NCBI GenBank assembly: GCA_023460535.1
Contig: JAEWPV010000012.1
Span: 1 to 64,000, forward strand
Origin: Bacillota bacterium
GTDB taxonomy: Bacteria > Bacillota > Clostridia > Oscillospirales > Ruminococcaceae
DNA length: 64,000 nt
Reading direction: 5' to 3'
The notes below the pieces were generated by a model. The model did no database searches. It saw only the letters and a list, made by a program, of their open reading frames with translations, and was not told the DNA's origin. Every line of letters starts with the position of its first letter. Position 1 is the stretch's first letter. Shown one piece after another: positions 23,417-32,143 of the stretch. The translations under genes and the position numbers were made by a program.

Positions 23417-24508
23417 TCAGTCAGCGAGCTTCGCCGTGTACTCAAGCGCTTCCTCCATCACCTGTACGCACTCCTCCAAGCCGTACAGCACCACGGCGCG
23501 GCGGCGGCCGGCTTCCCCCATGGCGCGGCGCAGCAGCGGGTCGCCGTACAGCTTCAGCATCGCGTCGGCAAGCTGTGTTTCCGTCAGGCTTGGCAGAATA
23601 ATGCCCGTAACGTCGTTTTCCACCGTCTCCAAAAACCCGTCCGCCCCGCTGGTAATCACGGGACGCCCGCATGCCATCGCCTCTACCGCGGCTACGCCAA
23701 AGCTTTCGCGCACACTCGGCAGGCACACCACATCCATGCCGGCAAACGCCGTTGGCACATCATGGTTTGCAATCTGCCCGAAAAAAACGGTGTCGTCGCT
23801 GATTAAAATATCCCGCGCAAGCCCCATCAGGGGGGCGTACTCGCTGCCGTTGCCGTAAATATGCAGCTTTATTCTGCCGCCGGGGTCTTGAATGCGTACC
23901 TGTGTGCGAAACAGCTTAAACGCCTTTAGCAGAATATCCACTCCGCTCTCCGGTTCCAGACGTTTTGCCGTACCCACAACAAACTCCTCCTGACCGGTGC
24001 GGGGAACGGGGCGAAACTGCGTTGTGTCCACGCCAAATGGGGTGATGAATACCGGCGTGCCGTTTTTCATATACTGCTCGGCTTCTTTGGCCATAATCAA
24101 GCTTGTGGAGGCAATCACCTGCGCGTATGACAGGTTCGCCTCCAACAGCCGCCGATGAAACCCGCTTTTTTTCGGGAAGTCATACACATCGCTGCCCCAG
24201 ATGGACAGCAGCAACGGCTTAACCCGTGCCCTTCGTGCCAGAGTTCCGTAGCCTGTGGCGTAGTGCGCGTTTACCACATCGGGCGCCGTCGCCGCCGCAA
24301 GCTCGCGCAGCTGGGAAGCGTTGCGGTAGTAACCCAATGCTCCGGAGTATGGAAGATATTCGGTGCGAACCTGCGGGTCAAGCACATCCATCTCGGCGCG
24401 GTGGTCTATCTGCGACGCAAGCACAACCGTATGCCCGCGCTGTGCCAAAAGATTCACCCATTTCACGGTGTGCGCGGAGTTTGCCGCAGATATAAACAGA
24501 ATCCTCAC
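23417..24508 (-). CDS. Glycosyltransferase family 4
   Basis: A 363-residue GT-B transferase. N-terminus MRILFISAANSAHTVKWVNL; the C-terminal domain has FGVDTTQFRPV, VVGTAKRLEPESGVDILLKA and the donor-sugar EX7E region VRESFGVAAVEAMACGRPVI near residue 260. It would act on the cytoplasmic face of the membrane, adding one sugar to the lipid-linked repeat unit. It sits mid-operon, about 20 bases after the upstream glycosyltransferase. Sugar specificity cannot be read. Confidence 0.88.
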   Translation of the reverse strand: MRILFISAANSAHTVKWVNLLAQRGHTVVLASQIDHRAEMDVLDPQVRTEYLPYSGALGYYRNASQLRELAAATAPDVVNAHYATGYGTLARRARVKPLLLSIWGSDVYDFPKKSGFHRRLLEANLSYAQVIASTSLIMAKEAEQYMKNGTPVFITPFGVDTTQFRPVPRTGQEEFVVGTAKRLEPESGVDILLKAFKLFRTQVRIQDPGGRIKLHIYGNGSEYAPLMGLARDILISDDTVFFGQIANHDVPTAFAGMDVVCLPSVRESFGVAAVEAMACGRPVITSGADGFLETVENDVTGIILPSLTETQLADAMLKLYGDPLLRRAMGEAGRRRAVVLYGLEECVQVMEEALEYTAKLAD

Positions 24509-24528
24509 AATCTGCGCCTCCTTACCCG

Positions 24529-25584
24529 CTAATCATCCGTTTTAAAAAGCAGGTCATTTGCCACCTGCTGCGCGCGATGCGTCCACAGATTGCCCTCTTT
24601 CACGGTGCGCACAATGTTCTCGTAGCAGGTGCGGTACGCCTTGGGGCGCAATATCATCTCACGTACGCCTGCCGCAATCGAGCGCGCATCATCGTTTACC
24701 ACCGTTCCCACGCCGTTCTTCCGTACAAACGCCGCAATCTCAAGGCAGTTTGTCGTTACCACCGCAAGCCCGTGAGAAAGGTATTCAAACACCTTCACGG
24801 GCATTGCAAAATCCATGTAAAGGTCACGCCTGCCGCAGAACAAGCCGATGTCCGCGGCGGCGTAGTAATCCGTTAATGCTTCTCCGCTCGCGTGCGCAAT
24901 CGTAAGCCAGGGCTTGCCGCGGTAATGCGGCGCAATCTCACCCTTCTCCGCTTCCCGGCAGATGACGGTAAGCGGAAAGTCGCCGGTGCGGTTTAGCAGG
25001 TCAAACGCATGCAGCAACAGGTCGGTGCCGTATCGGTGCGATAGCCCCCCCACATAGATGCTGCTGCGGGGTTTTTCCCTTGGCTTTAAAAAGCGAGCCT
25101 CACACGCCGGGGGCAGCACACCCGTGCGGGGGAAGGAAAACAGCGATGCCATAGTCTTGGATGGAAAGTACACCATGTCGCAGCAGCGCCGCAATATCAC
25201 ATTGTCCACCGTGTGCAGCAGCCGCAGCACAACCTTCTTATATGCAGGAACATCCCACCACGGGGCAAAGCGGTAGTATGCGTCGCGGTAAAAGGCGGCG
25301 CAAGGCACCCCCAACCGCTTCAAATACAGCAATAGCTTTCGGTCCTCAGAGCCGAAAATCGGTCCGCTGGGCAGCTCAATGTAGCAAAACTGCGGTGTTT
25401 TGGTCTGCATATGCGCGTAAATACCGCGCACCGCACTACGGCGTTTGTCACGGTCGGTCTGCGCGCCCGAAAGCCGCAGTACTTCATAACCCAGCTGACA
25501 AAACGCGTCATACATCATCCGGGGACGCATGGTAGAGCCGGAGGACGCATTGCTTATGTCGGTATAGCACACAAACAGTACCAT
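24529..25584 (-). CDS. Glycosyltransferase (GT-B fold, family 1/4 type)
   Basis: A 351-residue protein starting MVLFVCYTDISNASSGSTMR. The C-terminal donor domain shows SIYVGGLSHRYGTDLLLHAF, ASGEALTDYYAAADIGLF and AMPVKVFEYLSHGLAVVTTN. The N-terminal half is less conserved. The ATG at 25584 is chosen because GGAAGGTGA lies 8 bases upstream; a longer frame to 25632 overlaps the upstream gene. The start lies 7 bases past the stop of the ligase/polymerase gene, which suggests coupled translation. Specificity unknown. Confidence 0.82.
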   Translation of the reverse strand: MVLFVCYTDISNASSGSTMRPRMMYDAFCQLGYEVLRLSGAQTDRDKRRSAVRGIYAHMQTKTPQFCYIELPSGPIFGSEDRKLLLYLKRLGVPCAAFYRDAYYRFAPWWDVPAYKKVVLRLLHTVDNVILRRCCDMVYFPSKTMASLFSFPRTGVLPPACEARFLKPREKPRSSIYVGGLSHRYGTDLLLHAFDLLNRTGDFPLTVICREAEKGEIAPHYRGKPWLTIAHASGEALTDYYAAADIGLFCGRRDLYMDFAMPVKVFEYLSHGLAVVTTNCLEIAAFVRKNGVGTVVNDDARSIAAGVREMILRPKAYRTCYENIVRTVKEGNLWTHRAQQVANDLLFKTDD

Positions 25585-25591
25585 GTGTCTG

Positions 25592-26986
25592 TCACCTTCC
25601 CGTTGCGGGACGGGCACGCACAGCAAGGGCATGCTCCGTCACGATACATGCGAGCAGAATATAGTAAAACTTATCATACACAAACCCGTAACGCCCCGAG
25701 ATAAACGCGCCAAAATACACAAACGCCGCCACGGTCATCGGTCCAAGTGCCCGTCCAGGTCGCCGGGCAAAAATCTCCCACAGGCTTGCAAGTACACTAG
25801 CGGCAAGACCAAGCGAAAGCACAAGGCGTATCAGCCCGCCATTTAAAAAATCGGCCAGCACAAAGTTGTGCGGGTTCATCCAGTTTTTCGGCTTAGGGTC
25901 AACACTTTCATAAAGCCTTGCGAGGGTTTGATCGGTCGAATGGTCGTACAGATAGGAATCATAGCCGCTGCCGCGCCCTACTAGTATGTCCTGAAAATCG
26001 TAATCTAGCGCCGTATCTGCCGCCACCTGCCATATTACGGCGCGCTTTTGAAATATCCCGCCGCCCGAGATGGAATCGATAACCGTATCCACGCTGTTTT
26101 CTTCACCAACCGTCGCCCCATTATCTACAAGTTGCTGATATTTTACGTCCGAATACCGTTCAAAGCCCATCTGCAGCGCAAGCACAGCGAGGGCGCCGCA
26201 TACACAAAGCGCGGCACCCCGGCAAAGCCGAAAGAACGCCGTTCGTTCCGAGTCGCTGTACCGTGCAATATAAAAAGCGCGGTACAGCAGCAACAGGGCA
26301 ACCGACGGAAACAATAGCAGGTAGGTTCGCCGCGAGCCGCTTACCGTAATGGCGGCGGCAAACAGCACCAAAGCGGCAAACAGCATCAGCATGCGTCGGC
26401 GGGTTCGACGGCTTTTGCCGATTATGCCGTAACCCATGAATATGGCGGCGATAAAAAGGTTCTCTGCAAAGCGGTTGTAGTCGGCAATGATGGAAAGGCG
26501 GCGGATATAGGGCAGCGCAATGAACTCAAACACAAAGTAGTTCGAAAGCGAAAACAGCAGTACGGCAGCTCCCGACCACCCAAGGGTCAGATACACCCGA
26601 TCCAGATGTGCTTCGTCGCGTGCATAACACAGCGTGGGGATTAAAAACAGCAGCATGGGCAGCACAACATAGTATTTTCGTGCGGCATACGTAGCGTCCG
26701 GCGAGTAGAGAAGCCCCACGCCATCCCAGATGAGATACCCCAAAAGCAGCAGCAACGGTAAAAGGATGCGCATTTTTCCCAATGCGGTTGGCAACAGCGA
26801 CAACCCTTCCTTAAACAGGGTAACGCGCAGCACGAGTACAAAAAACACAGCAAGATAAAACCCCTTGTAGAGGCTTACGGGCAAGGGGACCGCAATCTCA
26901 AAGGTCATAAAGAACAGGCAGGCAAGGTACATAGCCTCAAATATCCGCGGTGTGACGATTTTTAACCGGTTAACTGCATTGTTCAA
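25592..26986 (-). CDS. O-antigen ligase/polymerase-like membrane protein
   Basis: A 464-residue protein with about ten to twelve hydrophobic segments and a large polar loop in the second half (roughly residues 290-390, with FQDILVGRGSGYDSYLYDHS and NWMNPHNFVLADFLNGG). This layout is typical of WaaL/Wzy proteins, which transfer or polymerise lipid-linked glycans outside the membrane. I place the start at a TTG (26986) because AGGAGAG lies 8 bases upstream and the ATG at 27013 is upstream of that site. In a Gram-positive cell it most likely polymerises repeat units or attaches glycan to the wall. Confidence 0.75.
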   Translation of the reverse strand: MNNAVNRLKIVTPRIFEAMYLACLFFMTFEIAVPLPVSLYKGFYLAVFFVLVLRVTLFKEGLSLLPTALGKMRILLPLLLLLGYLIWDGVGLLYSPDATYAARKYYVVLPMLLFLIPTLCYARDEAHLDRVYLTLGWSGAAVLLFSLSNYFVFEFIALPYIRRLSIIADYNRFAENLFIAAIFMGYGIIGKSRRTRRRMLMLFAALVLFAAAITVSGSRRTYLLLFPSVALLLLYRAFYIARYSDSERTAFFRLCRGAALCVCGALAVLALQMGFERYSDVKYQQLVDNGATVGEENSVDTVIDSISGGGIFQKRAVIWQVAADTALDYDFQDILVGRGSGYDSYLYDHSTDQTLARLYESVDPKPKNWMNPHNFVLADFLNGGLIRLVLSLGLAASVLASLWEIFARRPGRALGPMTVAAFVYFGAFISGRYGFVYDKFYYILLACIVTEHALAVRARPATGR

Positions 26987-27033
26987 TGGTGTTTCTCTCC
27001 TGTTATATATCAAAGCGGTATGATGCGTTCGGA

Positions 27034-28266
27034 TTACGGGTTATGTGTCTTTCCGCTCTTAGTTAACAGCCTTCGGCAGTACACGAAAAACAACGCGTAG
27101 CTTACAGCAAACAGCATGGATAGCAGTGTTAAATAGCGATTGATGTCAAGGCGATAAAACATTTGAATCAAGGCGGGCAGCACAGACGCCACAAGCAAAG
27201 AGAACTGCCAAACCATCGAAGCACCCTGCCGCCCCGCCACAATGGCACTGGTAGTGACGGGCGTTACCACAAACCGCACAAAAAACATGGGAATCAGCGC
27301 GCGAACCATGCTGCCCGCCGCCACCCACTGCTCGCCCAAAAACAGCCGCAGGATTGGGGTGGCGAACAAAAACAGAATCGTAAAGATGGGAACCGACAGG
27401 CAAAACAGCGTGCGGGTAATGGCGTCGAAGGTCTTTACACTCAGCGCGCTTGCGCTCGCTTCGTCCGCGCTCTTTTTTAAGAATACATTACCCACCGCCC
27501 CCGAGATAACCGTCAGCGGCGTACTCAGCACCTGATTAACAAGCGTGTAATACCCAAGCTGTGCGGGAACAAAAAAGCCGTTGAGAAAATACGAAACCAG
27601 GTTAAAGCTCAGTGTGTTGGCAAGGGTGCCCGGCAGGGTGAAAAAAGGGAACTTTTGGTGCCGCATAGCCGCCGAATGAATCAAAGAAAGCCTCGGGCGG
27701 GGAAGGTAGCTGCGCGCGTCATACAGCAGCAGGATACACGCCACCAGATAGGCCGCTGCCTGACCAAGCATCAGCCCATATGCGCCAAACCCCAGCAATC
27801 CAAGCCCCACCTGCAGCCCCGCCGCGGCAACCGAGCGCACAATGTTTGCCTGGGTAATGCGCTTATAGCGATTAAGGCGCAGGTTATAATAGCTTAAGGT
27901 GGTAAACAAAGAGGTGAATAAAACCGAAAGCGGCACAAGATACAGCCAGCCGCTCTGCGCGCCCACAAATTGGGGAAACAACGCGATGACTAGCGGTGCT
28001 GCCGCAAGCACCAAGATGCTTAGCGTGACGTTAATCACAATGCACAGCCACAAAACCCCGGCTGCGTCCTCTTCGTTTTTTGCAACGACCACCGCCAGGT
28101 CGTATTTCAGCGTGGCAAAAACGTCAAGGATGTTGACGGTGGACAAAAACAAAGCAAGCACGCTAAACAGCTCGGGGGAATAGATGCGTCCAAGCAGAGG
28201 GGAGACGGCAAACGGAACAATCTGCGATACCACCGAGCCGCTCATCAAAATAATCACGTTTTGCAA
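27034..28266 (-). CDS. Oligosaccharide flippase (Wzx, MOP superfamily)
   Basis: A roughly 410-residue protein of about twelve hydrophobic helices. The N-terminal LMSGSVVSQIVPFAVSPLLG and GYYTLVNQVLSTPLTVISGA regions match polysaccharide flippases that move undecaprenyl-linked oligosaccharides outward. The start is unclear. The TTG at 28266 has no ribosome-binding site. In-frame sequence continues upstream, overlapping the end of the dehydratase gene and reading GRITGNPFL. An AGGAGG sits 7 bases before an in-frame ATC at 28308, with no ATG, GTG or TTG nearby. I give the TTG start with reservation. Confidence 0.82.
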   Translation of the reverse strand: MQNVIILMSGSVVSQIVPFAVSPLLGRIYSPELFSVLALFLSTVNILDVFATLKYDLAVVVAKNEEDAAGVLWLCIVINVTLSILVLAAAPLVIALFPQFVGAQSGWLYLVPLSVLFTSLFTTLSYYNLRLNRYKRITQANIVRSVAAAGLQVGLGLLGFGAYGLMLGQAAAYLVACILLLYDARSYLPRPRLSLIHSAAMRHQKFPFFTLPGTLANTLSFNLVSYFLNGFFVPAQLGYYTLVNQVLSTPLTVISGAVGNVFLKKSADEASASALSVKTFDAITRTLFCLSVPIFTILFLFATPILRLFLGEQWVAAGSMVRALIPMFFVRFVVTPVTTSAIVAGRQGASMVWQFSLLVASVLPALIQMFYRLDINRYLTLLSMLFAVSYALFFVYCRRLLTKSGKTHNP

Positions 28267-28280
28267 AAACGGGTTGCCCG

Positions 28281-30176
28281 TTATTCGCCCGAAAAATCCT
28301 CGTCGGATGGTAATTCCTCCTCAAACGCGTCGCGACCGTGTATAAAGCTCGGCACCATCCCTCGTACCGATTCAAACAGCTTGGCGGTGTTTCCCGCACG
28401 GCATGCATGCTCCAGCTCGTCCAGTCTACCGGAAAATTCGGTATAATCATTCTCGCTTTGCTTTAGCACATAGATTTTGTTGTTGTCGGTTTTCGAGACA
28501 TCCTCCTCGGCAAGCTTTATCTCTTCAAACAGCTTTTCGCCGGGGCGCAGACCGCAGAACTCGATTTTTATGTCAACTCCCGGCTTTAGCCCATGCAGCA
28601 TAATTAGGTCGCAGGCTAGGTCATAGATGCGGACCGGCTGTCCCATATCCAATACGAAGATCTCGCCGCCCGCCGCAATGCCGCCCGCCTCCAAAACCAA
28701 CTGCACCGCCTCGGGTATGGTCATAAAATACCGTCGCATATCGGGATGTGTGACCGTGACCGGACCGCCGCTTTCAATCTGCTTAATAAAAAAAGGCACC
28801 ACACTACCGCTGCTGCCCAAAACATTGCCAAAGCGCACGGCGGCAAACACCGTTTTGCTGGTCGCACCAAGCATCTGAATGCACCGCTCGGCAATGCGCT
28901 TAGACGCCCCCATGATGTTTGGGGGGTTCACTGCCTTGTCGGTGGAGATTAACACGAACCGCCCGCAATGGTTGCGGCTGGCGGTGCGGGCAACGGTCAG
29001 CGTTCCGAACACATTATTCTTTATTGCCTCAAATGGGTTGTCCTCCATCATGGGCACATGCTTGTGTGCCGCGGCATGAAACACCACGTCGGGAGCAAAC
29101 TCACCAAACAGCTGGGTAAGACGGGCGGTATCGCGAATCGAGCCGATGCGAAGAAAAAAACGATCCTCCGCAAAGGTCTCGCGCAGCTCGTTGCCCAGAT
29201 CAAACAGCCCGTTTTCTGCAATGTCAAACACAACCACCCTAGCCGCGCCAAACCGCAAAGCCTGACGGCAGATCTCCGACCCAATGGAACCCGCGCCGCC
29301 CGTAACCAGAACCGTACGCCCCTGTAAAAAAGACTGTACCACCTTCATGTTCAGGTTGATTTTGTCGCGCCGCAGCAGGTCTTCCAGGCGGATTCCGCTG
29401 ATGTTTGCCTTCTCGGGGCTGTCAATGTTCTCAATACTGCCAAAACGCGAAACCTCCACCTTGAACTGCCTGCACACCGTGACAACGCGCTTGACAAGCT
29501 CGGTGTCCGCGTTGGGCAGTGCAATAATCACCTCGTCGGCGGCATAGGTGCGAATGGCGTAAACTAAGCTGCGAAAGCCGCCAACAATGCGCGCAGTGCC
29601 AATCCGCTTGCCTTGTAGGGCGGGGTCGTCGTCGATGAACGCCACCACCCTGCGCCCCGAATAGGGGTTGGCGGATAGCTTGGTATAGAGATATTTACCC
29701 ATTTCCCCCGCGGCGTAAATGATAATGCGCTTTGCGCCCTTGCTGCTCCACGTGCTTTCGTACCAGATGTTTGCTGCGCGCAGCCCTTTTACAATCATGC
29801 GGGCCATCAGCATCAGGCATAATAACAACGCGCAGATGATGCCCATTACCTCCACCGGCATGCCCAGCCGCAACGAGCGGTCGGCCAGCACCAGTGAAGC
29901 AAACACCGTTACGGCGGAAGGCAGCAGCAGCGAGATATGGGCAACGTCAATGCTGCGTCGCATGGGCGAATACACCCGAAACATCCCGTTAAACAGCACC
30001 GTGAACACAAATACCGCAAGGATGTAGAAGTTCGTGTTCTCGGTGTAATGTGCCGGAATCATCCCCACAAAGCCAAATTTCAACCGAAAACCGATGATAA
30101 CGGCACCCGCCGAGCACAACAGGTCCATAAAGCCCAGAAGCAGAACGTATCTTGCCCTTTTTGCCTTCGTGCCCAT
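28281..30176 (-). CDS. Membrane nucleotide-sugar 4,6-dehydratase (PglF/CapD/FlaA1 family)
   Basis: A 631-residue protein with four N-terminal membrane helices (residues 10-130), a Rossmann-like CoA-binding region (IIIYAAGEMGKYLYTKLSAN, near 165) and a C-terminal extended SDR domain starting VLVTGGAGSIGSEICRQALR near 290. The family converts UDP-GlcNAc to the 4-keto-6-deoxy sugar, first step to bacillosamine-type or fucosamine-type sugars. A typical SDR catalytic Tyr-x3-Lys is not evident; the region reads STDKAVNPPNIMGASKRIAE, as in the PglF/CapD group that uses Met and Lys there. First gene of the surface-glycan operon. Confidence 0.88.
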   Translation of the reverse strand: MGTKAKRARYVLLLGFMDLLCSAGAVIIGFRLKFGFVGMIPAHYTENTNFYILAVFVFTVLFNGMFRVYSPMRRSIDVAHISLLLPSAVTVFASLVLADRSLRLGMPVEVMGIICALLLCLMLMARMIVKGLRAANIWYESTWSSKGAKRIIIYAAGEMGKYLYTKLSANPYSGRRVVAFIDDDPALQGKRIGTARIVGGFRSLVYAIRTYAADEVIIALPNADTELVKRVVTVCRQFKVEVSRFGSIENIDSPEKANISGIRLEDLLRRDKINLNMKVVQSFLQGRTVLVTGGAGSIGSEICRQALRFGAARVVVFDIAENGLFDLGNELRETFAEDRFFLRIGSIRDTARLTQLFGEFAPDVVFHAAAHKHVPMMEDNPFEAIKNNVFGTLTVARTASRNHCGRFVLISTDKAVNPPNIMGASKRIAERCIQMLGATSKTVFAAVRFGNVLGSSGSVVPFFIKQIESGGPVTVTHPDMRRYFMTIPEAVQLVLEAGGIAAGGEIFVLDMGQPVRIYDLACDLIMLHGLKPGVDIKIEFCGLRPGEKLFEEIKLAEEDVSKTDNNKIYVLKQSENDYTEFSGRLDELEHACRAGNTAKLFESVRGMVPSFIHGRDAFEEELPSDEDFSGE

Positions 30177-30286
30177 TCAATCTTCCTTGCCCTTCCCATG
30201 CCGATACCTTGTTTGTACAAGACATTATGATGCGATAGTCAGCACTAGTATTTGCATGGTGCGGCAGATAAATGCAGTTTCATCGC

Positions 30287-30345
30287 AAAAAAGCACCTGT
30301 GTTATGAAGCGGAGGAACAAGCCTTTCGCTCAACAACACAGGCGC
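30287..30345 (-). terminator. Terminator of the DUF3298-type gene
   Basis: On the minus strand CCTGTGTT (30342-30335) pairs with AACACAGG (30303-30296), with an inner AGCG/CGCT stem, and is followed by TTTTTT (30292-30287). The rest of 30177-30379 should hold the promoter of the polysaccharide operon; I see a CATAAT near 30222 but no convincing -35. Confidence 0.75.
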
Positions 30346-30379
30346 ATCAGCGCGATATAACTTTGTTATTGTCACAGCA

Positions 30380-31081
30380 TTACCGGCAGGTACTTCCCGG
30401 CATAGCAATACAGCCCTGAGAATAGGGAATGGTAAAGGTGGGAATACCCGTAGAATAAGGGGCGATCTCATACTGCTGGTAGTACACTACAATTCCGTCG
30501 GGCGTAAGATAAAACTGGCGTTCATTAAAATAGCGTACGGTCAGGCAGGGGTAATCGTCAAAATAAATAGAATCATCCGTTTCCATCTGCTCGGCAATCT
30601 GTTTGTTTATGTGCTCAATCAGGTACGCTCTGTAGTTTGTCGTACGGGCAAACAGGTCACGCATCAGCAGGCAGCAGCCGCGTTGCAGGTTCCAGGTGTC
30701 CGAGCAGCGAACCGTGTTGCCGTGGGCGCCGCCAGTAAATTCATATTGGTCAAAGAACAGGCTAACCACGCAGTTTTGGTTAAACGGCGTGTCAAACGCC
30801 ACGGCAAAGTCGTAGCGGGGAATGCGCGCGTTGTTGCCGTTTTCCTCGCTTACGGCACCTGCCACTTCGTTTGTCGCCTGACAAAACAGCTCCCGAACTC
30901 GCCCCTGCTGCAACGCCTGTGCCTTTGCCTTGTACAGGCAGTTCATCTCCCCCAGCATCCGCTGAAAATAGGTGCCCGAAAACTGGGGATAAGAAATCTT
31001 ATAATGCAGCACCGCATTTTGCTGATGACTTAATTCGCTTTCCATGGTAACGGTATCCACCCACGCAGCATAGTTTGCCAT
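30380..31081 (-). CDS. RsiV-like DUF3298-type protein
   Basis: A 233-residue protein resembling the extracytoplasmic half of anti-sigma factor RsiV (DUF4163/DUF3298). It has YDFAVAFDTPFNQNCVVSLFF, YEFTGGAHGNTVRCSDTWNL (the GGAHG motif is characteristic), FARTTNYRAYLIEHINKQIA and FYLTPDGIVVYYQQYEIAPY. Unlike RsiV it has neither a membrane helix nor a signal peptide, so it would be cytoplasmic unless the start is wrong. The ATG at 31081 has GGAGGG 5 bases upstream. It forms a single-gene unit with its own terminator. Ligand unknown; RsiV itself binds lysozyme. Confidence 0.7.
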   Translation of the reverse strand: MANYAAWVDTVTMESELSHQQNAVLHYKISYPQFSGTYFQRMLGEMNCLYKAKAQALQQGRVRELFCQATNEVAGAVSEENGNNARIPRYDFAVAFDTPFNQNCVVSLFFDQYEFTGGAHGNTVRCSDTWNLQRGCCLLMRDLFARTTNYRAYLIEHINKQIAEQMETDDSIYFDDYPCLTVRYFNERQFYLTPDGIVVYYQQYEIAPYSTGIPTFTIPYSQGCIAMPGSTCR

Positions 31082-31315
31082 AACACCCTCCATCTCACCG
31101 CAACACGGCAGTAACATAATGGGGAAGAATCCCCTCTGCTTTCATACAAATCAAACGCACGCCAGTATTTATTCCGTGTGCTTTTCAACGCTTCTGTTAC
31201 ATAAATATGCGCTAAGATGTTTTGGCATACGCAAAAGATGAAAAACAGGATGGTTTGTTTCTATCAATTGCATGAAAATTCCGCAGCTTCGGGACTATTT
31301 TTGGCATTGTCGTTC

Positions 31316-31344
31316 TTGCGATGTAAATGCCGAAATGCTAAAAT
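31316..31344 (+). promoter_or_regulatory. Promoter of the ECF S-component gene
   Basis: TTGCGA (31316-31321), 17-base spacer, TAAAAT (31339-31344), about 100 bases before the ATG. The 31082-31443 gap otherwise shows no gene and no riboswitch I recognise. Confidence 0.5.
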
Positions 31345-31443
31345 GTTGCTAATATGTTTCTAGGCTGCACGAAAAACGCGTAATATGCACCTGTAGCAAC
31401 GGATTAGACTGTAACGTGGCAGCGAAAAGAAAGGAAAAATAGA

Positions 31444-32031
31444 ATGAACAGAAGCATCAAGATTTACCGCCTGACGGCGGCGGCACTGCTTTGTGCGGTT
31501 GGTATTGTTATTCCAATGTTTTCACCGCTCAAGGTAGTGTTAGAGCCTGCGTCGTTTACCTTGGCAAGTCATGTGGCAGTATTCCTTTCTATGTTCATCT
31601 CTCCGGTGGTGGCGATTGCGGTCTCCATCGGCACGACAATCGGTTTTTTTCTGGGGGGATTTCCGCTTGTTATCGTGCTTCGTGCGCTGACGCACGTTGT
31701 GTTTGCCAGTGCGGGCGCCTTCTGGCTTAAACGCAATCCGCATACCCTGCTGTCTCCGGCAAAGACGTTTGGGTTCAGTTCGGTTATTGCGCTGCTTCAT
31801 GGGGTGTGCGAAGTGCTGGTGGTTATCCCGTTTTACTTTGGCAATTTGCTGTCGGCCAAAAACTACGATACCCCGTTTATCTACTCGGTTGTCCTGCTGG
31901 TAGGGGTAGGCACGGTTGTGCATAGCAGCGTGGATTTTTTCATTTCGCTTTTGCTGTGGAAAGCGTTAACAAAAAACCGCGAGATCGCAAAGATATCCAC
32001 CGTTGCTTTCGACAGCCCGGGTTTGGGTTAA
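31444..32031 (+). CDS. ECF-type transporter S component (possibly niacin, NiaX-like)
   Basis: A 195-residue hydrophobic protein with about six membrane helices, the size of a substrate-binding S component of an energy-coupling-factor vitamin transporter. It starts RLTAAALLCAVGIVIPMFSP and continues VLEPASFTLASHVAVFLSMF and ISPVVAIAVSIGTTIGFFLG. The EPASFTLASHV block reminds me of the niacin S component NiaX, but I could not verify this. No A or T component is adjacent, as is normal for group II ECF systems. GAAAGGA lies 7 bases before the ATG and a strong hairpin follows. Confidence 0.7.
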   Translation: MNRSIKIYRLTAAALLCAVGIVIPMFSPLKVVLEPASFTLASHVAVFLSMFISPVVAIAVSIGTTIGFFLGGFPLVIVLRALTHVVFASAGAFWLKRNPHTLLSPAKTFGFSSVIALLHGVCEVLVVIPFYFGNLLSAKNYDTPFIYSVVLLVGVGTVVHSSVDFFISLLLWKALTKNREIAKISTVAFDSPGLG

Positions 32032-32049
32032 CCCGCCCGCATATTGGTC

Positions 32050-32090
32050 AAAACCGGTTCAACTCCTTGTCAGGTGTTGAACCGGTTTTT
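32050..32090 (+). terminator. Terminator between the ECF S gene and the convergent M23 gene
   Basis: AAAACCGGTTCAAC pairs with GTTGAACCGGTTTT across a 12-base loop, then more T. It is symmetric enough to work for both converging genes. Confidence 0.8.
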
Positions 32091-32143
32091 GCTGGGGTAA
32101 ACTCTTTTGCCCTTTGTGAACGAAGCATGGCAAAATCGCTTCT

